Below are positions 33,053-43,090 of a stretch of DNA of 64,000 bases, piece by piece. How positions within the stretch are numbered: position 1 is the stretch's first letter; every line of letters begins with the position of its first letter. Both the position numbers and the translations under genes were made by a program. Origin of the DNA: Treponema rectale (GTDB lineage: Bacteria > Spirochaetota > Spirochaetia > Treponematales > Treponemataceae); the NCBI RefSeq assembly GCF_014202035.1, contig NZ_JACHFR010000002.1:887816-951815 (forward strand), read 5' to 3'. The notes beneath the pieces are model-generated. The model worked only from the letters and a program-made list of their open reading frames with translations. It had not been told where the DNA came from and searched no databases.

Positions 33053-36034
33053 ATGTTAAAAAAAGTTTGTTTTTTTTCTTTTTTAATTTTAATTTCTTCT
33101 ATAAATAACAGTTTTTATAATGCCTATGCGGCCGGCGGACTTATGGCTGATACGGATCAGATAAGGACTGTCAGCACAAAATGGTTTGATATAATTTATG
33201 CAGAGGAATGTACCAGGTCTGCCCTTGAACTTTCTGAAAAATGTGACTCAATTTATGAAGAACTTTGCCGTGATTATAACGTTCCTGCAAATAAGGGCGG
33301 AAAGGAAGGAGAACCTCAGTTCAGGATTCCTGTTGTGGTAACTAACGGCACTGATATTTTTAATGCATATTTTACTACTAATAATTTCAATCACATAGTC
33401 CTGTATGATACTGGCAGTGATGATGACATGGCAGTTTTTTCCAATCAGTTTATCGGAACCTTTACCCACGAACTGACCCATGCAGTTTCAATCAACATGC
33501 GTTCTTCAGGAGCCAGAAAACTGGCTGATATATTTTCCGACAACATAAACCTGGGTTCTATTTTTGTAATGCCTTCCCTCATTAAAGAAGGGGCTGCCGT
33601 TGAATATGAAAGCCGTAACGGAGAAGGAAGGCTTAATGACGGTTTCTATCTTCATACCGTAAGGCAGGCAAAACTCAGCGGAAAGTTTCCTGGATACGGG
33701 GATGTAACCGGTGCAAGGTCGAAGTATCCTGCAGGTTCCAGTGCCTATAGTTTCGGAGGTCCTTTTGTAAAATTTCTTAGAGAAAAGTACGGTCCTGAAC
33801 TTTATAATAAATTCTGGTACAACGCTGTAAATGGCGGCGGCTTTACCTTCAAGTGGTCATTCGGCAAGACTTATCCGGTTTCCCTTAATCAGGCATGGGA
33901 AGAATTTAAGGCTTCAGTTTCTGTTCCTGAAATTAAGCAGAATCCTCTTGAGGAAGAAAATATTACGGACTTCTTTTCTCATACGGTAAAGCCTTCTGTA
34001 AAAAACAGGCGGGGTTCCCGTTATTCAAATCTCACGGCCTTTAATGACGGATTCATTTATTCAGACGACTCAGGAACAGGAGTTTATCTGTGCAGAAAAA
34101 CAGAAGCCGGATATTTCCGTCCGAAAAAGCTTTTTGAACATTCAGATTTTAATTCCTTAAAGGTAAGTCTGGACGGACGCTATCTTTCTGTTGCATACAC
34201 TGCATTAAATCATGTGAATCCCAAGAGCCGCGTCAGTGTTTATGACATTAAGAAAGACCGGTGGATTGACGTAAAGGAGCAGGGTCTCAGGGAAGCCTGT
34301 GTTATAAATTCTGAGGGAACTTATTATCTTGCAGCTGTTAAAATTACGGGGCAGACTTCATCTCTGTGCGTGTTCCGGCTTAATGAAAAAAAATCTTCAT
34401 TTGAAAAGGTAAGTGAAACTGCATTTTCCAGGGGGGACCAGCTGTTTTCTCCTGTACAGGCAGGTGAAGCTTCCGCTGCATTTATTTATAAAAACGGACT
34501 TTCGTGGAGCGTACTTTTTGCAGACAGCCTGAACTCTGATACTCCGGATTTTTCTTTTGTACGGATGCCTGAGGATGTAAGAATCAGAACCCTTAACCCG
34601 GATCCTTTTTCAGATACCCTTTCTTTTTCTTTTGTCAGAAAAGACAGTTTTCCGCGGGCAGGATTCATTTCTTTTGCAGACAGAAAAAATGCTTCAAAAA
34701 AATCCTGCGAACTGTATTTTGAGGATGCAGATGTTTCCGGTGGTGTCTATCAGCCTGTAGTGCAGAGATTCAACGGAAATGCTTCAGAAATAGTTTATGC
34801 AGCATTCTTTTATGACAACGGTTCCCTTCTTGTAAAGAAAGGACTTTCCCTTGAAAAGAGCAGTGCGCCGGTACTTTCTTATTCCTCATCAGAGGCTGCT
34901 GACTCAGAGGAAGAAATTTCTGATTCCCTTCCATATAAAAAGCTTTACTGGTCGAGGGGAAGTTTTCTTATCCTTTCAAAGCTGAGCATGATGAATTTTA
35001 CTGACGCCGGTAAAAAGATGAATGACGATGGTGTAGAAGAATCTTCTGTTCCGCTGGGTGTTGTTTTTGAACGTAATAATCCCTGGGATTCTGATTCAGT
35101 AACATTTGGTGTCGGCTTTGATGTATTTGATCTTTATGGTGGAATTACTCTCGGTTTTTCAGGTCAGGGAACTACTTCTCTGTATGAATATTCAGATACT
35201 GTAAATCTTCTTTTTGATGCAAAGGGATTTACTCAGGTTTCAAATAAATTTTATTTCAGCAGCGGTCTCAGGCTCTGGAATAACAGTTCCATTGTGCTTA
35301 CTGAATCCAACATGACATTTGTGGGAAGGGGAGAAATTTATTCCCTTCTTGAGGATGCCGGAAATGAAGATTATTCTGTTGATCTTAATAACTATGCATA
35401 TACAGTAAACGATGCAGGACTTGCCTTTTCTACAATTCACAAAACTGGAAGCGGAATCTATGAATCTTCAGGTTTTGCAATAGGAGCCGGAATAAAAAAT
35501 GTCGGCATAACAAGAATAGACGGAGAAGATCCTGACTGGATCAGCGGAATGCGCTACAACTCTGTTTATCCATATGCAGAAATTGCTCTTCCGTTTCTTA
35601 TTCCTGTTTCCTGCGTGAATAATTTTACTTATAATCTCCCTGTCAGGATTTACGGGGCGCTGTTGTCTGCAAGAAAAACTTTTGCCTACATAAATGCAGA
35701 AAGTGTTCTTTTTGGATATGAAATACAGCGGGGTTACGGAATGATTCCTGTTTACTTTAACCGCATCCTTCTTACAGGCGGTTATCACGGCCAGTTAAAG
35801 AATGAAAACCGGGACTATGAAATCCGTTACTTAAAAGATGATCTGGATCTTGTTGATGACATGGAATACGAGGATGGAGTTTACGCTTCCCTGTTCATTC
35901 AGCCGGGTCTTAACACCGGTGCTTTTGCAAACAGTGCTGCTGTTCTTAAACTTGGACTTCAGGGGGAATATCATCTTCATGGAGAAGATAAAGGTAAAGT
36001 CAGCCTGTCATTTACCATGAGTACCCTTTTTTAA
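33053..36034 (+). CDS. Secreted HEXXH metallopeptidase with propeller-like and outer-membrane barrel regions
   Basis: A 993-residue protein. A signal peptide (about residues 1-27) precedes a zinc-peptidase domain of the MA clan: His-Glu-Leu-Thr-His at 139-143 in 'IGTFTHELTHAVS', with the third ligand probably Glu179 in 'LIKEGAAVEYES'. Residues ~320-640 have repeated beta patterns like TolB or DPP-IV propeller blades ('LKVSLDGRYLSVAYT', 'RTLNPDPFSDTLSFSFVR'). The final ~300 residues look like an outer-membrane barrel ending 'KGKVSLSFTMSTLF'. It would present a peptidase at the surface or the inner face of the outer membrane. It lies 32 bases before a secreted GH3 gene. Start 33053 has CAGGGG upstream. 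Confidence 0.75.
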   Translation: MLKKVCFFSFLILISSINNSFYNAYAAGGLMADTDQIRTVSTKWFDIIYAEECTRSALELSEKCDSIYEELCRDYNVPANKGGKEGEPQFRIPVVVTNGTDIFNAYFTTNNFNHIVLYDTGSDDDMAVFSNQFIGTFTHELTHAVSINMRSSGARKLADIFSDNINLGSIFVMPSLIKEGAAVEYESRNGEGRLNDGFYLHTVRQAKLSGKFPGYGDVTGARSKYPAGSSAYSFGGPFVKFLREKYGPELYNKFWYNAVNGGGFTFKWSFGKTYPVSLNQAWEEFKASVSVPEIKQNPLEEENITDFFSHTVKPSVKNRRGSRYSNLTAFNDGFIYSDDSGTGVYLCRKTEAGYFRPKKLFEHSDFNSLKVSLDGRYLSVAYTALNHVNPKSRVSVYDIKKDRWIDVKEQGLREACVINSEGTYYLAAVKITGQTSSLCVFRLNEKKSSFEKVSETAFSRGDQLFSPVQAGEASAAFIYKNGLSWSVLFADSLNSDTPDFSFVRMPEDVRIRTLNPDPFSDTLSFSFVRKDSFPRAGFISFADRKNASKKSCELYFEDADVSGGVYQPVVQRFNGNASEIVYAAFFYDNGSLLVKKGLSLEKSSAPVLSYSSSEAADSEEEISDSLPYKKLYWSRGSFLILSKLSMMNFTDAGKKMNDDGVEESSVPLGVVFERNNPWDSDSVTFGVGFDVFDLYGGITLGFSGQGTTSLYEYSDTVNLLFDAKGFTQVSNKFYFSSGLRLWNNSSIVLTESNMTFVGRGEIYSLLEDAGNEDYSVDLNNYAYTVNDAGLAFSTIHKTGSGIYESSGFAIGAGIKNVGITRIDGEDPDWISGMRYNSVYPYAEIALPFLIPVSCVNNFTYNLPVRIYGALLSARKTFAYINAESVLFGYEIQRGYGMIPVYFNRILLTGGYHGQLKNENRDYEIRYLKDDLDLVDDMEYEDGVYASLFIQPGLNTGAFANSAAVLKLGLQGEYHLHGEDKGKVSLSFTMSTLF

Positions 36035-36066
36035 GTTGCTGTTTTTAATTACAATAGCTGCATCTT

Positions 36067-37764
36067 ATGAAAAAACTTTTATTCAGTATATATTTGTCTT
36101 TTTTTGTTTTTACCGGGCTTTCTCATGCTCAGACTTCCCTTCCTCAGGATGTGGATTTCTGGAGCAATTATCCTGATGATGTTCTGGCAGAAACCCTTGT
36201 AAGCCGCATGAGTGATGAAGAGCTTCTTGCTCAGATACTTATGTTCGGCTGGGCAGGAGCAGAACCAAGTGATCTTCTTAATTCCTGGGTCATACAGAGA
36301 GGTCTCGGCAGCGTTAAAGTTTTTGGATGGAACACTGAAGATATAAGGAAAGTTGCAAAGTCAGTGCGTATTTTGCAGACGGAAGCAGCAGGCAGAAGGT
36401 TTAAGATTCCGCTTTTTGTTGCAACAGACCAGGAAGGCGGGTGGATACGTCATGTAAAGGGAGAAACTTCTGACACTCCCGGCAATATGGCAATCGGTGC
36501 TTCCGGATATCCGATCGATGCATATTATTCAGGGTATTACATTAATAAAGAAATCAAGGCGCTGGGAATCAACATGAATTTTGCGCCTACCGTAGATATT
36601 TATACGGATTTAGGTTCAACAGTAATCGGTCCACGTTCTTTCGGTTCTGATCCTGTGAATGTAGGAATTTTAGGAGAAGCCTTTGCAGCTGGTTCTATAG
36701 CAGCCGGCGTAATTCCTACGGCAAAACATTTTCCGGGACACGGAGATACTTCTCAGGACAGTCACGGTAAGCTTCCTCAGATTAATATTGATGAAGAGGT
36801 TTTTGAATCCAGGGAACTTGTTCCTTTTAAATACCTTATCAGGGCAGGCATTCCTGCAATCATGAGCGCACATCTTTCTTTTCCGAATATAGAACCGGAC
36901 GGTACTCCTGCCAGCCTTTCTAAAAAAATGCTTACGGAACTTCTCCGCAATAAGCTGGGCTACAAGGGACTTATCATTACCGACGACATGCAGATGAACG
37001 GAGCGACTCTTTTTGCCGGTTCCGCTCACAAGGCCTTTACAATGGCAATAGAGGCCGGTAACGACATTATTATTTCTTCAGAAACTGCAACTTTAGGTTC
37101 TCAGATATGGACAAAAAACCTTGCCCTGATGCAGAGCAGCACGGAATTTAAAAACCGTGTCCGGGAAGCAGCCCGTCATGTAATTCTTGCAAAACTTAAG
37201 TATTTTAAGAGTCCTGATGCAGCACCCCTTTATCCTGACGAAAAAACCATCTATGAATATATTCCTGATAAGGAAGGGCAGAAGTTTTTCCTTGAGCAGG
37301 CCTGCCGTTCAATCAGTGTTTACAGAAAGGGAGAGTTTCCCTACAGGGATAATGGTGAGAGCATTCTGATTGCAGGACCCTTTAATTCTCTTTTTGACGA
37401 GGGAAGAAAGCGTTATCCTTCGGCTGATACTTTTCATTTCAGTTATTCCCTGAAGGAAGACGAAAGCAATTATTCCAGCTGGAATGCAGACGGTCTTTAC
37501 TATACTGCCAGACGCTATGACACGATTATAATTACGGTATATGACAGGCATACGGCAAATATTGCAAAGCGGCTGAGGGATATGGGAAAGCGGGTAATAA
37601 TCCTCAGCATAATGTCTCCTGTTCATGTGCTGGAAGATTTTGACTGGGCTGATACGATTTTATGCGGGTACAGCTACTCAAACTACTCTTATGCGGCTTT
37701 GTTCGGTGCCCTTGCCGGTGAATTTGAACCTCAGGGAAAGATTCCTCTGGACGGGGATTTTTAA
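36067..37764 (+). CDS. Secreted GH3 beta-N-acetylhexosaminidase-like glycosidase
   Basis: A 565-residue glycoside hydrolase family 3 protein with a signal peptide (MKKLLFSIYLSFFVFTGLSHAQ). The NagZ-type motif 'PTAKHFPGHGDTSQDSHGKLP' supplies the His/Asp acid-base loop, and the nucleophile Asp is in 'YKGLIITDDMQMNGA'. This loop type removes N-acetylglucosamine from peptidoglycan or chitin fragments. A second domain (about 395-560), the alpha/beta domain found in longer GH3 enzymes, is present although its active-site role is unclear. NagZ is usually cytoplasmic and ~340 residues, so a secreted two-domain form suggests cell-wall or glycan scavenging. No ribosome site is seen; TACAAT ends 11 bases before the ATG. 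Confidence 0.88.
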   Translation: MKKLLFSIYLSFFVFTGLSHAQTSLPQDVDFWSNYPDDVLAETLVSRMSDEELLAQILMFGWAGAEPSDLLNSWVIQRGLGSVKVFGWNTEDIRKVAKSVRILQTEAAGRRFKIPLFVATDQEGGWIRHVKGETSDTPGNMAIGASGYPIDAYYSGYYINKEIKALGINMNFAPTVDIYTDLGSTVIGPRSFGSDPVNVGILGEAFAAGSIAAGVIPTAKHFPGHGDTSQDSHGKLPQINIDEEVFESRELVPFKYLIRAGIPAIMSAHLSFPNIEPDGTPASLSKKMLTELLRNKLGYKGLIITDDMQMNGATLFAGSAHKAFTMAIEAGNDIIISSETATLGSQIWTKNLALMQSSTEFKNRVREAARHVILAKLKYFKSPDAAPLYPDEKTIYEYIPDKEGQKFFLEQACRSISVYRKGEFPYRDNGESILIAGPFNSLFDEGRKRYPSADTFHFSYSLKEDESNYSSWNADGLYYTARRYDTIIITVYDRHTANIAKRLRDMGKRVIILSIMSPVHVLEDFDWADTILCGYSYSNYSYAALFGALAGEFEPQGKIPLDGDF

Positions 37765-37826
37765 GCGGACTGTTTTTAAATCATCACCAGTATTCTTTTT
37801 TTTGATAAATCACTATACTCAGAAAC

Positions 37827-39899
37827 ATGTCGTTTTATGATTCATTTGATGTAATTGTTGCCGGCGGAGGTCATGCCGGAATAGAAGCCTGTCTTGCAAA
37901 TGCACGCATGGGGCTTAAGACTCTTCTCATAACACAGACAATTGATTCGATAGGAAGAATGAGCTGCAATCCTTCAATCGGAGGTATTGCCAAAGGAAAT
38001 ATTGTCCGGGAAATCGATGCACTGGGCGGAGAAATGGGAAAACTTATTGACCGTTCAATGATTCAGTTCCGTCTTTTAAATAGAAGCCGCGGTCCTGCAG
38101 TTCAGGCTCCAAGAAGTCAGGCAGATAAACTTCTTTATTCACAGATTGCCAGAAAAACCCTGGAGACTACTCCAAACTTAAGTACCCTTATGGATACGGT
38201 TGTAGATATTCTTACAGTTGCTTCTGACGAACCTCTTCCGAAACAGAGTGACAGTGCTGCTGAGTATGGAACTATTCCCGGAGAAAAGCGCGGTGGTGCA
38301 GGCTATGAGTATGCCACTGAAGCTGCAAAAAGCGGAATGAGGCAGAAGGTCATAGGCGTTGTTACGGAACGCGGCCGTGTAATTCCATGCAGAAGTGTTG
38401 TACTTACTACAGGAACTTTTTTAGGCGGAAGAATTTTTATCGGAGAATACGATGCTCCCTGCGGAAGAATCGGTGAGGGCGGTGCCTTCGGTCTTACGGA
38501 AAGCCTTAACCGGCTTGGATTTACGACAGGAAGGCTTAAGACTGGAACTCCTCCCCGTATTCTCAGGCATACCGTTGATTTTTCAAAACTGGAACTTCAG
38601 GATGGTGATGCAGATGTCATTCCTTTCAGCTTTGATGACGAAAGCGTTGACCGTCCTATGGTTCCATGTCATCTGGTTTATACAAATGAAAAGACTCATG
38701 AAATAATAAGGAACAACATAGGAAGATCTCCTTTGTTTTCCGGAAAAATTCACGGGGTAGGTCCCCGTTACTGTCCGAGTATTGAAGACAAGGTAATGCG
38801 CTTTACTGAGCGGGAGAGACATCAGCTTTTTGTTGAGCCTGAAGGACTTGAAACTGATGAAATCTATCTTAACGGCTTAAGTTCTTCCCTCCCGGAAGAA
38901 GTTCAGGATGCTTTTTTAAGGACGCTTCCCGGATTTGAAAACTGTACGGTAGCCCGTCCTGGATATGCAGTTGAATATGATTATGTTGAACCGACTCAGC
39001 TTTTCCCAAGCCTTGAGACAAAAAGAGTTGCAGGGCTTTTTAATGCCGGTCAGATAAACGGAACTTCAGGTTATGAAGAAGCGGCAGGTCAGGGACTTGT
39101 TGCAGGAATTAATGCAGGTCTTTATGCCAGGGTTCACATTAAGGAGTGCGGTCCCCTTTGTGCTTCTGATTCTGCAAACGGATCAAGTCCTTCAAGCATG
39201 GAAGCAGGAAGGTTCATGCCTAAGCCTGTGTTTAATTCTGAGGAACTGAAAAACTTTGCTGAAATTTCTGCAAAAGAAACTGCACTGCTTTCTAAAAAAC
39301 TCTGTGACTTCCAGAAAGAAGCCGGATTTGATTCCTTTAAGAAAATTCCGTCCTATGAGCCTCTGGTTTTGGGAAGGGATGAAGCTTATATCGGAGTACT
39401 GATTGATGATCTGGTTACTCTGGGAACGAAAGAACCTTACAGAATGTTTACAGCCCGTGCGGAATACCGCCTTAAGTTAAGGCACGATACTGCTGACCGG
39501 AGACTGCGCCGGAAGGGATTTGAAGCAGGCCTTATCTCTCAGGCTCAGATGGATCTTCTGGATAAAAAATATTCTAAGGTTGATGAAGCTGTTGCCATTC
39601 TGGAAAAGAAACCTTCTGCAGTAAAACCGGAAGAATTTACTGATGTGGAATGGATGCTTGCTCAGGAAGATTATAAATATAAGTATTATATAGAAAAGCA
39701 GGATGCCCGGGTTGCAAAAATGCACCGTATGGAAAATGCCCGCATTCCGGCTAACTTTGACTACTCAAAAGTAACGGCCCTGTCTGCCGAAAGCCGGGGA
39801 AAGCTTGAAAAAATCCGTCCCCTTACTCTCGGTCAGGCTTCACGCATAAGCGGCATACGCAACAGTGACATAATGCTGCTTATGGTTTATTTGAAGTAG
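37827..39899 (+). CDS. mnmG: tRNA uridine 5-carboxymethylaminomethyl modification enzyme MnmG
   Basis: A 690-residue FAD enzyme that, with MnmE, modifies the wobble uridine of several tRNAs. The FAD fold is '[22 protein letters not shown]'; then '[27 protein letters not shown]', '[15 protein letters not shown]', '[12 protein letters not shown]' and '[25 protein letters not shown]', all strict MnmG motifs. It is about 60 residues longer than E. coli MnmG, mainly through an insert near residues 130-165 ([16 protein letters not shown] region). TATACT (37814-37819) ends seven bases before the ATG with no ribosome site, although its -35 is weak. It converges on era with a three-base gap. Confidence 0.95.
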   Translation: MSFYDSFDVIVAGGGHAGIEACLANARMGLKTLLITQTIDSIGRMSCNPSIGGIAKGNIVREIDALGGEMGKLIDRSMIQFRLLNRSRGPAVQAPRSQADKLLYSQIARKTLETTPNLSTLMDTVVDILTVASDEPLPKQSDSAAEYGTIPGEKRGGAGYEYATEAAKSGMRQKVIGVVTERGRVIPCRSVVLTTGTFLGGRIFIGEYDAPCGRIGEGGAFGLTESLNRLGFTTGRLKTGTPPRILRHTVDFSKLELQDGDADVIPFSFDDESVDRPMVPCHLVYTNEKTHEIIRNNIGRSPLFSGKIHGVGPRYCPSIEDKVMRFTERERHQLFVEPEGLETDEIYLNGLSSSLPEEVQDAFLRTLPGFENCTVARPGYAVEYDYVEPTQLFPSLETKRVAGLFNAGQINGTSGYEEAAGQGLVAGINAGLYARVHIKECGPLCASDSANGSSPSSMEAGRFMPKPVFNSEELKNFAEISAKETALLSKKLCDFQKEAGFDSFKKIPSYEPLVLGRDEAYIGVLIDDLVTLGTKEPYRMFTARAEYRLKLRHDTADRRLRRKGFEAGLISQAQMDLLDKKYSKVDEAVAILEKKPSAVKPEEFTDVEWMLAQEDYKYKYYIEKQDARVAKMHRMENARIPANFDYSKVTALSAESRGKLEKIRPLTLGQASRISGIRNSDIMLLMVYLK

Positions 39900-39902
39900 T
39901 AC

Positions 39903-40844
39903 CTATTTAAGCAGTTTGTTGAGTACAAAGTCTTTCTGCCGCCAGTTTTTGTCTACTTTTACCTGAAGGTCAAGGTCAACCCTGTAGTCAAAAATCTTGC
40001 GGCAGGCTTTTATTGATTCAACCCTGATTTCTTTTATCTTTGAAGCTCCCTTTCCGATAACGATTCCTTTCTGACTTTCTCTTTCAACACAGATGGAAGC
40101 CCTTACACTCAGCAGATTTGCTTTTTTCATTTCTATGTGGTCGATGTTTACGTAAATGCAGTGGGGAAGTTCCTGCTCAAGACGGTTCATTGCCTGTTCA
40201 CGGATAATTTCCGCAATCCTGAAGTCTACTTCCTGGTCAGTATAGTATTCTTCCGGGTAGAGTTTAGGAGCCTCTGGAGAGAGGGCATAAAGGGCACGGA
40301 GTACGTCGTTTACGTTTTTATCTTCCTTTGCGCTCATTTCTATGATGCGGTCTTCCGGAAAGTCTGCAAAGATTCTTTTTACAAAGTCTCTTGCGTCTTT
40401 AACGTCTGCAGCCGGATCTTCAATTTTGTTTATTGCAATGACAAGTTTCTTTACAAAAGGTTTAGCCATGTTTGCTATGATGCATTCTTCTTCTTCGTGA
40501 GTGCGGGTGGAATCAATTATGTAAAGAATGACATCGCTGTCGGCAATCTGATCCTGGGCAATTTTAGTAAGCTTCAGGTTCAGTTTTTTATCGCTCTGGT
40601 GAAGTCCCGGAGTATCGACAAAGACAAGCTGTCCTAAAGAGGTGTTTACGATTCCTTTTATGGCATTGCGGGTAGTCTGTGGTACTGAAGAAACGATGCT
40701 TATTTTTTCTCCGCTGGCTGTATTGAGGAATGTTGATTTACCGGCAGAAGGACGTCCTATTATAGAAACAAGAGCCGTTTTTGGACCTACCGGAGGCAAA
40801 TCATCTTCTGTTCCGTAGTTTACTTTTAATTCATTTTCGCTCAT
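39903..40844 (-). CDS. era: GTPase Era
   Basis: A 313-residue GTPase needed for 30S ribosome assembly. G1 is 'GRPSAGKST', G2/switch 'QTTRNAIKGI', G3 'VDTPGLHQ' and G4 'IAINKIEDP'. The C-terminal KH domain has the RNA-binding turn 'GIVIGKGASKIKEIR'. The N terminus is ~20 residues longer than in E. coli. The -10 box TATAAT (complement of 40852-40857) ends seven bases before the ATG and no ribosome site is visible. It is divergent from glgX. Confidence 0.95.
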   Translation of the reverse strand: MSENELKVNYGTEDDLPPVGPKTALVSIIGRPSAGKSTFLNTASGEKISIVSSVPQTTRNAIKGIVNTSLGQLVFVDTPGLHQSDKKLNLKLTKIAQDQIADSDVILYIIDSTRTHEEEECIIANMAKPFVKKLVIAINKIEDPAADVKDARDFVKRIFADFPEDRIIEMSAKEDKNVNDVLRALYALSPEAPKLYPEEYYTDQEVDFRIAEIIREQAMNRLEQELPHCIYVNIDHIEMKKANLLSVRASICVERESQKGIVIGKGASKIKEIRVESIKACRKIFDYRVDLDLQVKVDKNWRQKDFVLNKLLK

Positions 40845-40851
40845 AAACAGA

Positions 40852-40923
40852 ATTATAACCGAATTTATGCAACCTTGATAATAGTGTAAATTAATTGGTA
40901 TAAAATCAAAATTGTGTTATAAT
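40852..40923. promoter_or_regulatory. Divergent promoters of era and glgX
   Basis: Leftward for era: -10 TATAAT (complement of 40852-40857), with TTATCA 18 bases upstream as a possible -35. Rightward for glgX: -35 TTGGTA (40895-40900), 17-base spacer, -10 TATAAT (40918-40923), 10 bases before the ATG. Confidence 0.55.
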
Positions 40924-40933
40924 TTTAGAGATT

Positions 40934-43069
40934 ATGGATTTTTTGCAAGCATTGCCCGGAAAGCCATTTCCTTTTGGTGCAGAAATTGATTCTGGCGGAG
41001 TAAATTTTTCACTCTTTTCAAGGAACGGAACCAGGGTTGTTTTAAATTTATTTAAAAACGAAAACGATCGCAGGCCGTATGCCCGGGTGAAATTTGACCC
41101 GAAGGTTAACAGAACCGGAGATATATGGCATGCTTATATTCCCGGAATAGGAGCCGGTACTTTATATCTGTATCAGGTAGACGGTCCTTTTGAGCCTCAT
41201 GCAGGCCACCGCTTTAATTTTAAGCAGTATCTGCTGGATCCATATGCAAAAGCCCTGACTGCAACTCCCGTATTTTCAAATCTCCCTTCAGGATATAAGC
41301 CTCCTTTTGATAAAGAGGATATTGAGGATTATGAATTTGATTCTGACCATGATTTTCCAAAATGTGTCGTAACGGACAGTTCATCTTTTGACTGGGAAGG
41401 GGACAGACCTATAAACCGTCCCATGAGTGAGACTGTCATTTATGAAACTCATGTAAAGGGGTTTACGGCACAGCCTGGATGCGGTGTTGCTCATCCTGGA
41501 ACTTATGCAGGGTTTGCGGAAAAAATATCCTATCTTAAGTATCTGAATGTAAATGCAGTAGAGCTTCTTCCTGTCTTTGAATTTGATGAGACTGAGAATT
41601 CTAATATAAACATGAGGACAGGAGAACGGTTAAAGAACTACTGGGGTTATTCAACGATAAACTTTTTTTCTCCGAAAGCGGGCTATGCTGCGGATAAGAC
41701 CCCGGGGGGCTGTGTAAACGAGTTTAAGAATCTTGTAAAGCAGCTTCATAAAAACGGAATAGAAATAATTCTGGATGTAGTTTTCAATCATACGGCTGAA
41801 GGAAACGAACACGGGGTAGCCCTTAGTTTCAGGGGGCTGGATAATTCGATTTACTATAATCTGGTAGGCAATCATAAAGAGTATTACATGAATTTTTCAG
41901 GCTGCGGTAATACGTTTAACTGCAATCAGCCTGTGGTACGTCAGTTTATAATTGACTGTCTTCGTTACTGGGTTACGGAATATCATATAGACGGATTCAG
42001 GTTTGATCTTGCATCGATTCTATGCAGGGCAGAAGACGGAAGAATTTTAAGTGATTCGCCACTTACGGTTGCAATAAGTGAAGACCCTCTTTTACGCAAT
42101 ACAAAGATTATTGCAGAACCCTGGGATGCCGGCGGAGCATATCAGCTGGGAAACTTTCCGGGGTCAAGATGGGCTGAATGGAACGACCGCTACAGGGATG
42201 ACATACGCAAATTCTGGCGTGGAGACGACAATGTTTCTACCGGTGCTGCAACCAGAATAGCCGGTTCCAGTGATATTTTTGCCCACGAAGGAAAAGGTCC
42301 TTTAGCTTCCATCAATTATGTTACCTGTCATGACGGTTTTACGATGAATGACCTTGTAAGCTATAACGGCAAGCATAATGAAGAAAACGGAGAAGGAAAC
42401 CGTGACGGCAGTGATTCTAATTTGAGTTATAACTACGGTTTTGAAGGAGCTACGGCAAATCCTCAGGTAGAACGCCTCCGCAATAAGCAGATACGCAATT
42501 TCATTCTTACACTGCTTATTTCTCAGGGAACTCCGATGCTTTTAGGTGGTGATGAATTCCGCAGGGGACAGCAGGGAAACAACAATGCCTACTGCCAGGA
42601 TAATGCCATAAGCTGGTATGACTGGAATAACTGCAGCATGAATTCAAGCATGATAGAGTTTACAAGACGTGCAGTTGAGTTCAGGCTTACCCATCAGATT
42701 TTCAGACGGAGCAGTTTTTTCCGGGGCGGTTCTAATACAAGCCTTCCGGACATTCAGTGGTATGCACCGGACGGAAAAGCACCTGACTGGAATAAAATAT
42801 CAAGGTTCGTTTCGTTTAAGCTTAACGGTAACGACTGTAAAAAAGATGACGGCAGTGCTGACAATGATTTTTACATTGCAATGAATGCTGACCGGCAGGA
42901 TATTCTGGTAACCCTTCCATGTACCGAAGACGGAAAGAAATGGCACAGGGTTGCGGATACTTCAGATGAGAAACTTCCTTTTGTAAAAAAAGGAGAAGCT
43001 GAATTGCTGCGTTCCCAGGGACGTTATGTGGTCCCAAGCGGATCGCTTATAATATTGATAGCTAAGTAA
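40934..43069 (+). CDS. glgX: Glycogen debranching enzyme (GH13_11, GlgX/isoamylase type)
   Basis: A 711-residue cytoplasmic alpha-1,6-glucosidase. It starts with a CBM48-type domain ('GKPFPFGAEIDSGGVNFSLFSRNGTRVVLNLF'). The GH13 barrel follows with 'ILDVVFNHTAEGNEHG', nucleophile Asp in 'IDGFRFDLASIL', acid Glu in 'KIIAEPWDAGGAYQLGNFP' and third Asp in 'YVTCHDGFTMNDLV'. The C-terminal beta domain is complete. It removes branches left by glycogen phosphorylase, whose gene follows in 21 bases. The promoter is strong, and the ATG lies 10 bases from the -10 box. Confidence 0.93.
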   Translation: MDFLQALPGKPFPFGAEIDSGGVNFSLFSRNGTRVVLNLFKNENDRRPYARVKFDPKVNRTGDIWHAYIPGIGAGTLYLYQVDGPFEPHAGHRFNFKQYLLDPYAKALTATPVFSNLPSGYKPPFDKEDIEDYEFDSDHDFPKCVVTDSSSFDWEGDRPINRPMSETVIYETHVKGFTAQPGCGVAHPGTYAGFAEKISYLKYLNVNAVELLPVFEFDETENSNINMRTGERLKNYWGYSTINFFSPKAGYAADKTPGGCVNEFKNLVKQLHKNGIEIILDVVFNHTAEGNEHGVALSFRGLDNSIYYNLVGNHKEYYMNFSGCGNTFNCNQPVVRQFIIDCLRYWVTEYHIDGFRFDLASILCRAEDGRILSDSPLTVAISEDPLLRNTKIIAEPWDAGGAYQLGNFPGSRWAEWNDRYRDDIRKFWRGDDNVSTGAATRIAGSSDIFAHEGKGPLASINYVTCHDGFTMNDLVSYNGKHNEENGEGNRDGSDSNLSYNYGFEGATANPQVERLRNKQIRNFILTLLISQGTPMLLGGDEFRRGQQGNNNAYCQDNAISWYDWNNCSMNSSMIEFTRRAVEFRLTHQIFRRSSFFRGGSNTSLPDIQWYAPDGKAPDWNKISRFVSFKLNGNDCKKDDGSADNDFYIAMNADRQDILVTLPCTEDGKKWHRVADTSDEKLPFVKKGEAELLRSQGRYVVPSGSLIILIAK

Positions 43070-43090
43070 TGTAATTGAACGGAGGATTTT

